A stretch of DNA of 33,856 nucleotides from Empedobacter sedimenti (GTDB lineage: Bacteria > Bacteroidota > Bacteroidia > Flavobacteriales > Weeksellaceae): positions 1 to 33,856 of the forward strand of contig NZ_JASCQG010000020.1 of NCBI RefSeq assembly GCF_030005555.1, written 5' to 3'. Within the stretch, counting starts at the first letter, position 1; every line of letters begins with the position of its first letter. The notes under the pieces are model-generated. The model was not told the DNA's origin. It made no database searches and was given only the letters and a program-made list of their open reading frames with translations. Made by a program: the position numbers and the translations under genes. Below, piece by piece: positions 17,525-25,627 of this stretch.

Positions 17525-18373
17525 ATGGCTAAAACCTTCAACATACCGTCTTTCCTAAAATATTTGAACATCGATGCGTCAGATAATAATCAAATTCAGG
17601 TGATTCATTACGACGAACATCCCAATTTGTTGTTGGAATCTGATCCTGTTCAGCTCGATTTTTATTTGATGGCGTTAAAGGATAATATTGATGTAGCGCC
17701 ACCGATTGAAGAAATGTCCAGCGCGTATATGTTTTTGGACAAACCCGGAAATATTTTGGAATGGCAACTGGATAAACCTTTCTCGGGATATGCGATTTTC
17801 ATCAATTCTAAGTTGTTGGATAAGTTTGCAAAAGACTATTCATTTTCGGGATATACACGCCACGAAGCCTTGTATTTAACGGAAAGAGAAAACAAAATCC
17901 TGTTCGATTTGTTTATTAAAGCTTTTGATGAGTTTAAAAGTGAAAACGCTTCAAACGATGTTTTGATTTCCTATGCTACCTTAATTCTTTCCTACACTAA
18001 AAACTTTTACGAAAGACAATTTCAAGATAGAAGTAAGGTATATAATAAAGTAGTTGCAGATTTTTACAAGCAACTCGACCAGTACTATAATGATGATAAT
18101 CACAAGGAAGTTTTGCCCACTGTTGCGCATTTTGCGGACAAAGCCAATCTTTCCACCAACTATTTTGGTGACGTGATCAAGCATTATACAGGGCAATCGC
18201 CTTTAGAATTGATTCATGAGAATATTATCCAAGTCGCGAAGAAAATGTTACTCAACACAAAAGATTCGGTTAACGAAATCGCTTATAGTTTAGGTTTCGA
18301 ATATCCGAACTATTTTAGTCGGTTTTTTACCAAAAAAACGGGTTTATCCCCCAAAGTTTTTAGGAATCAGTAA
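17525..18373 (+). CDS. AraC-family transcriptional regulator
   Basis: A 282-residue regulator with the same plan as the protein at 11183-12094: a cupin-like N-terminal half with the phrase DKPFSGYAIFINSKLL, then HTH1 (FADKANLSTNYFGDVIKHYTGQ) and HTH2 (VNEIAYSLGFEYPNYFSRFFTKK), ending PKVFRNQ. The two hydrolase genes start about 100 nt downstream on the same strand, after their own promoter-like box. A role in their control is a reasonable inference. Confidence 0.9.
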   Translation: MAKTFNIPSFLKYLNIDASDNNQIQVIHYDEHPNLLLESDPVQLDFYLMALKDNIDVAPPIEEMSSAYMFLDKPGNILEWQLDKPFSGYAIFINSKLLDKFAKDYSFSGYTRHEALYLTERENKILFDLFIKAFDEFKSENASNDVLISYATLILSYTKNFYERQFQDRSKVYNKVVADFYKQLDQYYNDDNHKEVLPTVAHFADKANLSTNYFGDVIKHYTGQSPLELIHENIIQVAKKMLLNTKDSVNEIAYSLGFEYPNYFSRFFTKKTGLSPKVFRNQ

Positions 18374-18425
18374 AATGTATCTTTTTTAGAGTAAAACGTC
18401 TTCAAAACCTGCCTAAGTCTCGCCA

Positions 18426-18433
18426 TACCTTTG
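18426..18433 (+). promoter_or_regulatory. Putative -7 box upstream of hydrolase genes
   Basis: TACCTTTG matches TAnnTTTG and lies 36 nt before the ATG at 18470, in the 96-nt gap after the AraC gene. Confidence 0.42.
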
Positions 18434-18469
18434 TCCTATCAAAATTGAATAACAAAAACGAGACAAATT

Positions 18470-19378
18470 ATGGCAACAAAAAAAGTACAATACAAGAACG
18501 AAGATTGTAGCATTTCTGCCAATCTTTTTTTACCAAAAGATTTTAGCGAATACAAAAAATAAGCAGCGATTGTAGTGGGTCACCCAGCAGGTGGCGTGAA
18601 AGAACAAACCGCAGGAATCTATGCGGAGAAAATGGCGGAGCAAGGTTATGTAGCTTTGGCTTTTGATGCAAGTTTTCAAGGGGAAAGCACAGGAACGCCG
18701 AGACATCAGGAAAATCCATATTATAGAGTTCAGGATTTTTTAGCAGCCATCGATTTTTTACAAACTCAAACATTTATTGATGCTGAAAAAATCGGCGCAA
18801 TCGGAATTTGTGCAAGTGGTGGCTACCTAACTGCTGCTACAAAACAAGATCACAGAATCAAAGCTTTGGTAACGGTGAGCGGCGTTGATATCGGCGAAAT
18901 GTACCACAAAGGTTGGAACGGAAAAGGTGGAACGGTAAATATTATCGAAACTCTGGACAGTGTTGCAAAACAAAGAACTGCAGAAGCCAACGGCGCAGAA
19001 CCTGTTTATCTAAATTGGGTTGGCGAGCGAAACGAGGATTACGGAAAAGAAGCAACCGATGGTTACGATTATTACAGAACGCCTCGTGCGCAACATCCGA
19101 ACGCAACTGGAGAATATTTGTTAACAGACCTTAGCGCATTAATTGCTTTCAGAGCTTTTGATCGTATCGATAGCCTTTTAACACAGCCTTTATTGGTGAT
19201 TGCAGGCGACCAAGCACTTTCTTTTTGGAACAGCGAAAACCTTTACAACAACGCAGCAAGCGAAAACAAAGAGCTTTTTGTGGTGAAAGGTGCTAATCAT
19301 TTCGATTTGTATGACATTCCAGAATATGTAAATCAAGCTGTAGAAAAAGCAACAACATTTTTCAATAACGCATTATAA
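18470..19378 (+). pseudogene. Dienelactone-hydrolase-like alpha/beta hydrolase with internal stop
   Basis: The frame starts at ATG 18470 (MATKKVQYKN...) and runs in the same frame to the stop at 19376-19378, but a TAA interrupts it at 18560-18562 (codon 31, ...EYKK*AAIVVGHPAGG). Ignoring the stop gives 302 residues that align over their whole length with the neighbour at 19493-20404. The shared features are HPAGGVKEQTAG, DASFQGES, a GICASGG elbow with Cys (codon 114), and a late GANHFDLYD histidine. A single base change at a Tyr codon would explain the TAA. A GTG at 18575 could start a shortened protein lacking the first strands. The open frame beyond the stop is undamaged, so the mutation is recent, an error in the sequence, or the codon is bypassed. 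Confidence 0.75.
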
Positions 19379-19492
19379 TTTAATTCAAAAAAACAAAAAC
19401 GTAAAGGCTTAAAAAAGCTAATAAAATAGAGCCTTTGCAATAATTTAAAAACAATTTCTAAACTAAATAATAACAAACAAAATTTTAAAAAA

Positions 19493-20404
19493 ATGAAAAA
19501 GTCAGTAACATTCAAAGCATTGTATTGGGATATCGCAGCAGATTTATTATTCCCACCAAACTTCGACGAAAACAAGAAGTATCCAGTAATCATCAGCACA
19601 CACCCAATCGGAAGTTGTAAAGAGCAAACTTCGGGTAACGTGTACGGAAAAGCGTTTGCAGAGGAAGGTTTCGTGGTTTTAGTACCCGATGCATCTTTCC
19701 AAGGAGAGAGCGGTGGCGAGCCAAGACATTTGGAAGATCCATCTTTCCGAGTGGAAGATTACAGCTACGCAATCGATTATTTGGTAACCCTTCCTTTCGT
19801 TGACGAAAAACGTATCGGTGTGTTAGGAATCTGCGGTGCCGGTGGTTATTCTATCAATGCAACAATGAAAGAACGCCGTATTAAAGCGGTTGCAACGATT
19901 ACAGGAGCAAATTACGGACGAGTAATGCGTGAATTTGGTGATCCAATTGCAAATCTTGAAGCGATTGCAGAACAAAGAACTGCGGAAGCAAGAGGTGCTG
20001 CAATGAGAGTTGACCAAGGTTTATACCCAACAGTTGAAGCTGCAGAAGCGGATAACGCAAACATCGACTTCTTGGAAGCTACAAAATATTACCGTACTTC
20101 TCGTGGCGAAAGCGCAAACGGAGTGAACAAAACAATTTTCTCACACAACGCAACAGCACTTACTTGGGATGCTTACAACTTGGCAGAAAAACTATTAACG
20201 CAACCATTATTGGTAATCGTTGGTGGAATTCCTGGAGGATTTGGGGCTTACAGAGATGGTTTTGAAATCGTGCGTCGTGCGGCTTCCACTAAAAAAGAAT
20301 TAGTCGTAATCGAAGGTTGGTCTCACTACGATTTGTATGACAAACCAGAACCAGTAAAACAAGCTTTGGCTAAATTGATTCCTTTCTATCAAGAAAATCT
20401 TTAA
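19493..20404 (+). CDS. Dienelactone-hydrolase-like alpha/beta hydrolase
   Basis: A 303-residue alpha/beta hydrolase with the oxyanion region THPIGSCKEQTSG (36-48), DASFQGES, and a nucleophile elbow GICGAGG in which the nucleophile position is Cys (C114), as in dienelactone hydrolase, instead of Ser. The catalytic His is likely H278 in GWSHYDLYD. It is intact and full length, unlike its upstream paralogue at 18470-19378. Codons are rich in C-ending forms, unlike the AT-biased genes at both ends of the window. No signal peptide is present. Substrates are unknown; co-location with quinone/aldehyde-type reductases suggests detoxification. Confidence 0.88.
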   Translation: MKKSVTFKALYWDIAADLLFPPNFDENKKYPVIISTHPIGSCKEQTSGNVYGKAFAEEGFVVLVPDASFQGESGGEPRHLEDPSFRVEDYSYAIDYLVTLPFVDEKRIGVLGICGAGGYSINATMKERRIKAVATITGANYGRVMREFGDPIANLEAIAEQRTAEARGAAMRVDQGLYPTVEAAEADNANIDFLEATKYYRTSRGESANGVNKTIFSHNATALTWDAYNLAEKLLTQPLLVIVGGIPGGFGAYRDGFEIVRRAASTKKELVVIEGWSHYDLYDKPEPVKQALAKLIPFYQENL

Positions 20405-20418
20405 TCAAAAAATCCATA

Positions 20419-20450
20419 GATGCATTGTTCAAGGGCAATGCATCTTTTTT
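20419..20450 (+). terminator. Intrinsic terminator after hydrolase pair
   Basis: GATGCATTG (20419-20427) pairs with CAATGCATC (20436-20444) around an 8-nt loop and is followed by a run of T. It closes the hydrolase transcript. The remaining gap to 20778 (about 330 nt) holds no supported gene; it contains only a low-complexity T-rich ORF and weak inverted repeats. Confidence 0.9.
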
Positions 20451-20778
20451 TAAACAACGAGTTTGAATTTAATTTCGATCATTTTTAAACGCGAAGAAAA
20501 ACAAAGCTATTGTCATTGGAAAGTGATGAATATGTTAAACAAAGACGCTTCGCTTATTTTTAAGAAACACCAAATTGTTTTTCTTTGATAAGTTTGACGC
20601 CTTTGTTTACCTTAACTTCAATTAAACCTTTAGATTCAACCTTGTCTAACCTTGCGTTTCAAAATACTTTTTCGAATTCAACTTTTTTAAAATTAAAAAA
20701 ATTAGCCAAAACTTTGCATCACAAAATAATTAAAAATCTTGCAAAACCCCTTTGGCATCAACAAAAAATATATTCAAA

Positions 20779-21414
20779 ATGAAAACAAAAGTTTTAGTAT
20801 TAGGCGCAGCAGGAGCCATCGCACAGCACGTCGTAGAATTTTTACACAACGACAACAATATAGAATTAACACTTTTCGCAAGACACGCCAATCAGCTAAG
20901 TCAATATGCGTCAACAGCGAAAATAATTGAAGGCGATATCGCAAATCCAGAATTGTTAAATGATGCTATCAAAGGTCAAGACATCGTTTATGCAAACCTT
21001 TCGGGTGACGTTGATAAATTGGCGACTTTAATCTCCAACGCAATGACGCAAAACGGAGTTCAACGATTAATTTTTGTAACGGCTTTAGGCGTGTACAACG
21101 AAGTTCCAGGGAAATTTGGCGAGTGGAACAATAGAATGATTGGTTCTGAGTTAGTTCGATACGGAAAAGCAACCAAAATTATTGAAGATTCAAAATTAGA
21201 TTATACCGTTGTTCGTCCATCTTGGTTAACCAATAATAATGAAGTTGATTTTGAAACTACTCAAAAAGGTGAACCTTTCGTTGGAACCGAAGTTTCCAGA
21301 AAAGCAGTTGCAGCCTACATTACAGAAGTTATCAAAAATCCGACAAAAGATTCTAAAGCGAGTGTTGGTGTTAACAAACCTGGCGTTTATGGTGATAAGC
21401 CTAATTTTTATTAG
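20779..21414 (+). CDS. NAD(P)H-binding (NmrA/SDR-type) oxidoreductase
   Basis: The ATG at 20779 is used; an upstream TTG in frame (20752) has no support. The 211-residue product opens with a Rossmann beta-strand and loop (VLVLGAAGAIAQHV), has FARH at the end of beta-2 (NADP-type), EGDI, and VTALGVYNEVPGKFGEWN. It fits the NAD(P)H-binding family PF13460 of atypical SDRs. Enzymes of this type reduce quinones or act as redox sensors; no substrate is evident. It is followed 18 nt later by mdaB, so the two are likely co-transcribed. Confidence 0.85.
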   Translation: MKTKVLVLGAAGAIAQHVVEFLHNDNNIELTLFARHANQLSQYASTAKIIEGDIANPELLNDAIKGQDIVYANLSGDVDKLATLISNAMTQNGVQRLIFVTALGVYNEVPGKFGEWNNRMIGSELVRYGKATKIIEDSKLDYTVVRPSWLTNNNEVDFETTQKGEPFVGTEVSRKAVAAYITEVIKNPTKDSKASVGVNKPGVYGDKPNFY

Positions 21415-21432
21415 AAATCAATTCTAAATAAA

Positions 21433-22032
21433 ATGGACAAGAAAACGGTTTTACTCATCAACACGCATTTAACCTATCCCAACAGATCGGAAGGTCGATT
21501 GAATGCTTCCGTTCAGGATGTAGCAAAGGATTTTTTCACGGCGAAAGGATTTCAAGTTTTGGAAACCAAAGTTGAGGACGGTTACGATGTAGAGGAAGAA
21601 GTAGCCAAACATTTGCAAGCCGACCTTATCATTCTGCAAACGCCGATTAATTGGTTTGGAGCGCCTTGGATTTATAAAAAATATACCGACGAACTTTTCG
21701 AGGCGGGTTACGTCAATAGAGAATTTCTCGATGGCGACGGACGTACACGAGAAGACAAAAGCAAACAATACGGATCGGGCGGAAAATTGTCCAACAAAAA
21801 ATTTATGGTTTCCGCAACGTGGAATGCACCAGCAGAAGCGTTTGGTGATGCTAAACAAAACTTGATGAAAGGCAAAACCACAGACGATCTTTTACTAAAC
21901 ATCACAAGCAATTACGCATTTTGCGGTGCAGAAATCCTGCAAGGATTCAACAGTTTTGATGTGGTGAAAAATCCAACTCCTGATACTTATTTTGATGATT
22001 ATAAGAAATATTTGGAGAGGATTTTAGATTAA
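21433..22032 (+). CDS. mdaB: MdaB-type NAD(P)H:quinone oxidoreductase
   Basis: A 199-residue flavodoxin-fold protein that matches E. coli MdaB over its length. Shared features are the N-terminal IN(T)H...GRLNASV phosphate-binding region, TPINWFGAPWIYKKYTDELF (about 69-88), the DGRTREDKSKQYGSGG loop (about 101-116), and SATWNAPAEAF. MdaB is an FAD-dependent two-electron quinone reductase that protects against redox-cycling quinones. It sits between an NAD(P)H-binding SDR and a DHFR-like reductase on one strand with gaps under 20 nt, which suggests a small redox operon. Confidence 0.9.
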   Translation: MDKKTVLLINTHLTYPNRSEGRLNASVQDVAKDFFTAKGFQVLETKVEDGYDVEEEVAKHLQADLIILQTPINWFGAPWIYKKYTDELFEAGYVNREFLDGDGRTREDKSKQYGSGGKLSNKKFMVSATWNAPAEAFGDAKQNLMKGKTTDDLLLNITSNYAFCGAEILQGFNSFDVVKNPTPDTYFDDYKKYLERILD

Positions 22033-22045
22033 AAATAATTAAAAA

Positions 22046-22558
22046 ATGAAAGTAACATTATTAGCCAATGTTTCGGCAAATGGCAAAGTATTAGTAACGG
22101 AAAACCCGCATTACCACGAACCAATGGAGGCTTTACGCTTTATTATCACCTACGCAAACAACAGCAAAAACATCATTCTTGGTAGAAAAACTTATGAAGT
22201 TTTGGAACGCGTTCCAGGGAGTACAAAAAGAGTGTTTCCACAAGCAGATGTCGTGGTGATTTCTCAATCAAAATTGGAAAGCAACGACGTGAAATTCGTG
22301 ACGACAGCAAACGAAGCGATGGACTATTTAAAATCAAAAGGTCATCAAGAAATCATTGTCGGTGGCGGCGCTGGGATTTATAATTTATTCTTAGAACAAG
22401 AATTGGTTACGGATATGTATTTCAATTACATTCCTATTGTAGTGGGCGATGGAGGAATTTTAGGACATTCTGAAACATTAAGCACTCAATTTGAAATTAA
22501 GCAACATCATATTTTGGCTCCAAATATCTTGCAGGTTCATTATTCGAGAAAAGGATAA
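22046..22558 (+). CDS. Dihydrofolate-reductase-like (RibD C-terminal) protein
   Basis: A 170-residue protein of the DHFR-like/RibD C-terminal superfamily. It begins VTLLANVSANGK (strand and substrate loop), has ILGRKTYEVL (NADPH site), VVVISQSK, and the hallmark glycine-rich IIVGGGAGIYNLFLEQ loop (about 109-124). These stand-alone proteins are not proven folate reductases in most bacteria. It is probably the last gene of the redox operon; a strong terminator follows. Confidence 0.85.
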   Translation: MKVTLLANVSANGKVLVTENPHYHEPMEALRFIITYANNSKNIILGRKTYEVLERVPGSTKRVFPQADVVVISQSKLESNDVKFVTTANEAMDYLKSKGHQEIIVGGGAGIYNLFLEQELVTDMYFNYIPIVVGDGGILGHSETLSTQFEIKQHHILAPNILQVHYSRKG

Positions 22559-22583
22559 AATGAACTTGTTAGAAATGTAAAAT

Positions 22584-22624
22584 TACAAGCAAAAAGTCAG
22601 CTATTTGGTAGCTGACTTTTTGTT
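22584..22624. terminator. Bidirectional terminator, 41-bp repeat copy 1
   Basis: AAAAAGTCAGCTA pairs with TAGCTGACTTTTT around a TTTGG loop, with A- and T-runs on either side, so it can act for both convergent genes (ending at 22558 + and 22637 -). The 41 bp here recur exactly at 25556-25596. Confidence 0.92.
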
Positions 22625-22636
22625 TTTTATTTTAGC

Positions 22637-23119
22637 CTAAATCGAATATTGATTTAGACTTTTTTTCATCTTAAAATTGATAATCTCAACATTTTGTCTG
22701 ATTTGAATTTGTTCTGCAACAACCGTAAAGCCATTACGCTCAAAAAAAGACTTTGCTGTTTTACTAACATCGGCAGTTAAAGTATTAGATTGTAGCCGAA
22801 TTGCTTCAGTTTCTAATTCGGAATAAAGATTTTGAGCAATTCCTTGTTTCTGAAAATCTCGATGAACATACAATACATCAACATAGTTCCCATGATCCAA
22901 TGAAGCAAAACCCACGATTTCATCATTCATTTCTCCAACAAGAAAGTATTGTTGAAGAATGAGATTTTGCCAATGTTCAACATTATTGGCAGAAGATTTC
23001 CAAACTTCCAATTCACGTTGATTGTAATCATCCTTGCAAACCGAAGAAATCGTATCCGAAAAAAGTTTTAAAATCACATCCAAATCAGATACTTGTGCGA
23101 TTCGTATAGTTAAATTCAT
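22637..23119 (-). CDS. GNAT N-acetyltransferase
   Basis: A 160-residue GNAT with ASLDHGNYVDVLYVHRDFQ leading into the acetyl-CoA loop QKQGIA (90-95), and the motif-B phrase AKSFFERNGF. The N-terminus IRIAQVSDLDVILKLFSDTI is usual for the fold. The acceptor is unknown. It is the most downstream of three minus-strand genes; 29 nt separate it from the two-domain GNAT gene. Confidence 0.87.
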   Translation of the reverse strand: MNLTIRIAQVSDLDVILKLFSDTISSVCKDDYNQRELEVWKSSANNVEHWQNLILQQYFLVGEMNDEIVGFASLDHGNYVDVLYVHRDFQKQGIAQNLYSELETEAIRLQSNTLTADVSKTAKSFFERNGFTVVAEQIQIRQNVEIINFKMKKSLNQYSI

Positions 23120-23148
23120 TGATTAATTTTTTGATGCAGGAATAATTT

Positions 23149-23985
23149 TCATAAATTTTTGATCATTTCAAATTGATTGATGTCGTTTTTCAAACCTTGA
23201 TTTTCAAAAAATAGTTTTAAACTTTCACCAGCTTCATCAACATTATTGATTTGTATTTTTTCACCAGCAATTTGATTTTGAACTTCTGCCAAAAGCTGTT
23301 TTCCGATACCTTTTCGACGGAAATCTTTCGCAACAGCAATTTGATAAATACGCTTATTTGTGGAATTAAATAAAGCATAGCCCACCAATTTATTCTTAAC
23401 AAAAGCACCCAATTCGGTTGTTTTTGCATTATTCATGCTCTCATTAGCGCTTTGCCAACTTGGTGAAATGTCCCAAAACTCTTGCAACTCATTCCAATTT
23501 ACATCATTTAGAACTTTGATTTCTGCGAAATTAGAATGTATTTTTACATCCAAAATCCCACTAAAACATTGTAGCTTTCGATTTATTTTAAAGCCATTTT
23601 TCTCGTAAGCTCTGATAGCTGAATCATTTCCTTCAATTACTTCTAAAACAAGTAGATTGGAGTTATTTTCAATTAAAAAATCTTGAATAAAATCATACAT
23701 TTTGCCAACCAAAGCATTTCCGCGATGATCGGGAAGGACTCCCGTTCCGGCGTTGTATACTTTGGTTTGGCCATTTTCATTTCGAACACCGTGCATGATA
23801 AACGCGATCATTTTATCGTCCTCGAAAATGCCAATTGACCAGTCTAAGTGAATATTTTCGGAAGCAATTTTAGCTTGCAATTGCTCTTCACTAAGCTGAA
23901 ATGGCACGATATAATCGGAAAATGCAGTATTGATAGTTTTTAGTAAAATGGAAGTGTCGTCGTTATTTAATCTACGGATAATCAT
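23149..23985 (-). CDS. Tandem-domain GNAT N-acetyltransferase
   Basis: The likely start is the Met at 23985 (MIIRRL); the ATG at 23997 is almost against the AraC stop codon. The protein holds two GNAT domains. The N-terminal one has GVLPDHRGNALVGK, a modified acetyl-CoA loop, and SAIRAYEKNGF. The C-terminal one has a canonical FRRKGIGKQLL loop. Two-domain GNATs include mycothiol synthase-like and Eis-like enzymes, but there is no specific match. The C-terminal domain is the more likely catalytic one. It is probably transcribed with the AraC gene just upstream (gap of a few nt). Confidence 0.85.
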   Translation of the reverse strand: MIIRRLNNDDTSILLKTINTAFSDYIVPFQLSEEQLQAKIASENIHLDWSIGIFEDDKMIAFIMHGVRNENGQTKVYNAGTGVLPDHRGNALVGKMYDFIQDFLIENNSNLLVLEVIEGNDSAIRAYEKNGFKINRKLQCFSGILDVKIHSNFAEIKVLNDVNWNELQEFWDISPSWQSANESMNNAKTTELGAFVKNKLVGYALFNSTNKRIYQIAVAKDFRRKGIGKQLLAEVQNQIAGEKIQINNVDEAGESLKLFFENQGLKNDINQFEMIKNL

Positions 23986-24000
23986 TTTTTGATGCATAAC

Positions 24001-24828
24001 TTATTTTTTATAGGCTGTTAATGTGATTCCTGTTTGACGTTTAAAATAGCGAGCTAAATAAGAGGTATCTTTAAAATTAAGAATCTCTGCTATTTCTTTG
24101 ATCGATTTTTCAGTGGTACGCAGTAAGGTTTTAATCTCTAGAACAACTTGTCTGTCAATTAAACCTTTGGGGGAATCATTCAGAAAATCTTTCGTTATTT
24201 GAGACAGATAGTAAGGAGTAATATGTAGTTTGTCTGCATAAAATGCAACATTTCTTTCTTTGTTACTGTACTTACCAATTAATTCCCAAAAATTCCAGGA
24301 CAACATTTCTTTTCTACTGTATTGTTTTTCTAGATTTAGATTTTCAAAGGAAACGGTTGCGGCTATTTTTAGGAAAAAATTCTGTATATGATTTCTATAC
24401 ATGATATTTTGATGTGGAGTACCACTATTTTTTATATTCTTTAACGTATCTATCCATCCATAAAGTAAAGAAATTTCTAAATCTCTAGGTCTAGCAAATG
24501 GATATTTATTAAGATACAAAAAAAGTTGATTGGGTAAATCGTAAGCAATTTCGGCAGCTAAAGTTTTATCTACAAGGCAATAAAATGCATTAAAGTCATT
24601 AGATACACGCTGTATTATGGTTAGGTAATCTTCTGCTAAAACTAATACATCATTAGCTTTAAGTAAATAGTTTTTAAAGTTAACACTAACCACAGCGTTT
24701 CCTTTTGTACAAATGATAAGCGATGTATAGGCAAGTTGTAAAGGATGTCCAATGCTACTATGAAAGGAACTTTCTCCAATAGTTAGGAGTTCTTTTTCTT
24801 TTGTAAAATTAGGTACACCTTTTTTCAT
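24001..24828 (-). CDS. AraC-family transcriptional regulator
   Basis: A 275-residue AraC protein with an N-terminal cupin-like half (about 20-110) and a C-terminal double HTH from about residue 185 to 275 (VAFYADKLHITPYYLSQITKDF; IKEIAEILNFKDTSYLARYFKRQ), ending in TLTAYKK. It is divergent from the GNAT gene at 24978 and upstream of the two GNAT genes on its own strand. The terminator-flanked block 22.6-25.6 kb thus contains one regulator and three acetyltransferases and could be a self-contained unit. Confidence 0.9.
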   Translation of the reverse strand: MKKGVPNFTKEKELLTIGESSFHSSIGHPLQLAYTSLIICTKGNAVVSVNFKNYLLKANDVLVLAEDYLTIIQRVSNDFNAFYCLVDKTLAAEIAYDLPNQLFLYLNKYPFARPRDLEISLLYGWIDTLKNIKNSGTPHQNIMYRNHIQNFFLKIAATVSFENLNLEKQYSRKEMLSWNFWELIGKYSNKERNVAFYADKLHITPYYLSQITKDFLNDSPKGLIDRQVVLEIKTLLRTTEKSIKEIAEILNFKDTSYLARYFKRQTGITLTAYKK

Positions 24829-24891
24829 TTACTTTCTGTTTTTGTAGTAAAATTAATCAATTTATGTGTTATTAACTCTCTTTGTTGTTAA

Positions 24892-24908
24892 AAGTACCCA
24901 AAGTACTT
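24892..24908. promoter_or_regulatory. Candidate operator between divergent AraC and GNAT genes
   Basis: AAGTACCCAAAGTACTT is an inverted repeat (AAGTAC/GTACTT, 5-nt loop) and also contains AAGTAC directly repeated. It lies midway between the start codons at 24828 (-) and 24978 (+). It is a plausible AraC binding site by position and symmetry only. Confidence 0.35.
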
Positions 24909-24942
24909 AAAAAATGACAATAAGTTGTTTTTAAGAAGAAGG

Positions 24943-24950
24943 TAGTTTTG
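24943..24950 (+). promoter_or_regulatory. Putative -7 box for GNAT gene
   Basis: TAGTTTTG matches TAnnTTTG and lies 27 nt before the ATG at 24978. A TTG start at 24948 would overlap this box, which is one reason to prefer the ATG. Confidence 0.42.
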
Positions 24951-24977
24951 CAATATAATTTAATACAAAATAACGTT

Positions 24978-25538
24978 ATGATTTTAGAAACTGAAAGATT
25001 GATTTTGCGTCCATTTAAAGAAACAGATGCAGCAGCAGTATACGAATATGCTAAAGACGATAGAGTAGGACCAGCAGCAGGTTGGCCGCCTCATATAAGT
25101 GTTGAACAAAGCAAAGAAATCATCCAAACGATTTTTAACCAGAAGGGTGTTTTTGCCGTTACATTAAAAAATACTGACAAAGTTATAGGAATGATTAGTT
25201 TGATTGTTGGGGCAAAAAGTAATTTTCCTATTACAGAGGCAGAAGCCGAAATATCGTATTGGCTGGGAGTTCCATTTTGGGGTAAAGGCATCATGCCAGA
25301 AGCTATTAAAGAAATAGTACGTTATGGATTTGAAAACCTAAGACTGGTAAATATATGGAGCGGTTATTATGATGGAAATGCTAATTCTAAAATAGCACAA
25401 GAGAAATGTGGTTTTCGCCACCATCATATTGAAGAAGCAAGTGAGAGTGTATATGTAGTGGGGACTCAAGTAGAGCATATTAGTCGTATGACACGTGATG
25501 AATGGACCATGGCTACTTATGGAAAGGTATCGTTTTAA
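24978..25538 (+). CDS. RimJ/RimL-type GNAT N-acetyltransferase
   Basis: The ATG at 24978 begins MILETERLILRPFKETDAAA, the standard opening of RimJ/RimL-type acetyltransferases. Later come EISYWLGVPFWGKGIMPEA (acetyl-CoA loop) and VNIWSGYYDGNANSKIAQEKCGF. The 186-residue length is normal for the group. Typical substrates are protein N-termini or small amines/drugs; none can be assigned. The gene is convergent with the FAD monooxygenase, with the repeated terminator between them. Confidence 0.9.
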   Translation: MILETERLILRPFKETDAAAVYEYAKDDRVGPAAGWPPHISVEQSKEIIQTIFNQKGVFAVTLKNTDKVIGMISLIVGAKSNFPITEAEAEISYWLGVPFWGKGIMPEAIKEIVRYGFENLRLVNIWSGYYDGNANSKIAQEKCGFRHHHIEEASESVYVVGTQVEHISRMTRDEWTMATYGKVSF

Positions 25539-25555
25539 AAATGAGAAATCTAGAG

Positions 25556-25596
25556 TTACAAGCAAAAAGTCAGCTATTTGGTAGCTGACTTTTTGT
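25556..25596. terminator. Bidirectional terminator, 41-bp repeat copy 2
   Basis: Exact copy of the 41 bp at 22584-22624, with the same AGTCAGCTA/TAGCTGACT stem. It separates convergent genes ending at 25538 (+) and 25628 (-). A few bases upstream are also similar in the two places. Confidence 0.92.
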
Positions 25597-25627
25597 GTTG
25601 ATGGGTATGTTTTGAGAATATTTCAAA

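Noticed and set aside
20585-20782. 65-residue ORF in the gap before the NAD(P)H-binding gene
   Set aside because: Low-complexity Leu/Thr/Lys sequence, no motif, ends over the true start of the next gene.
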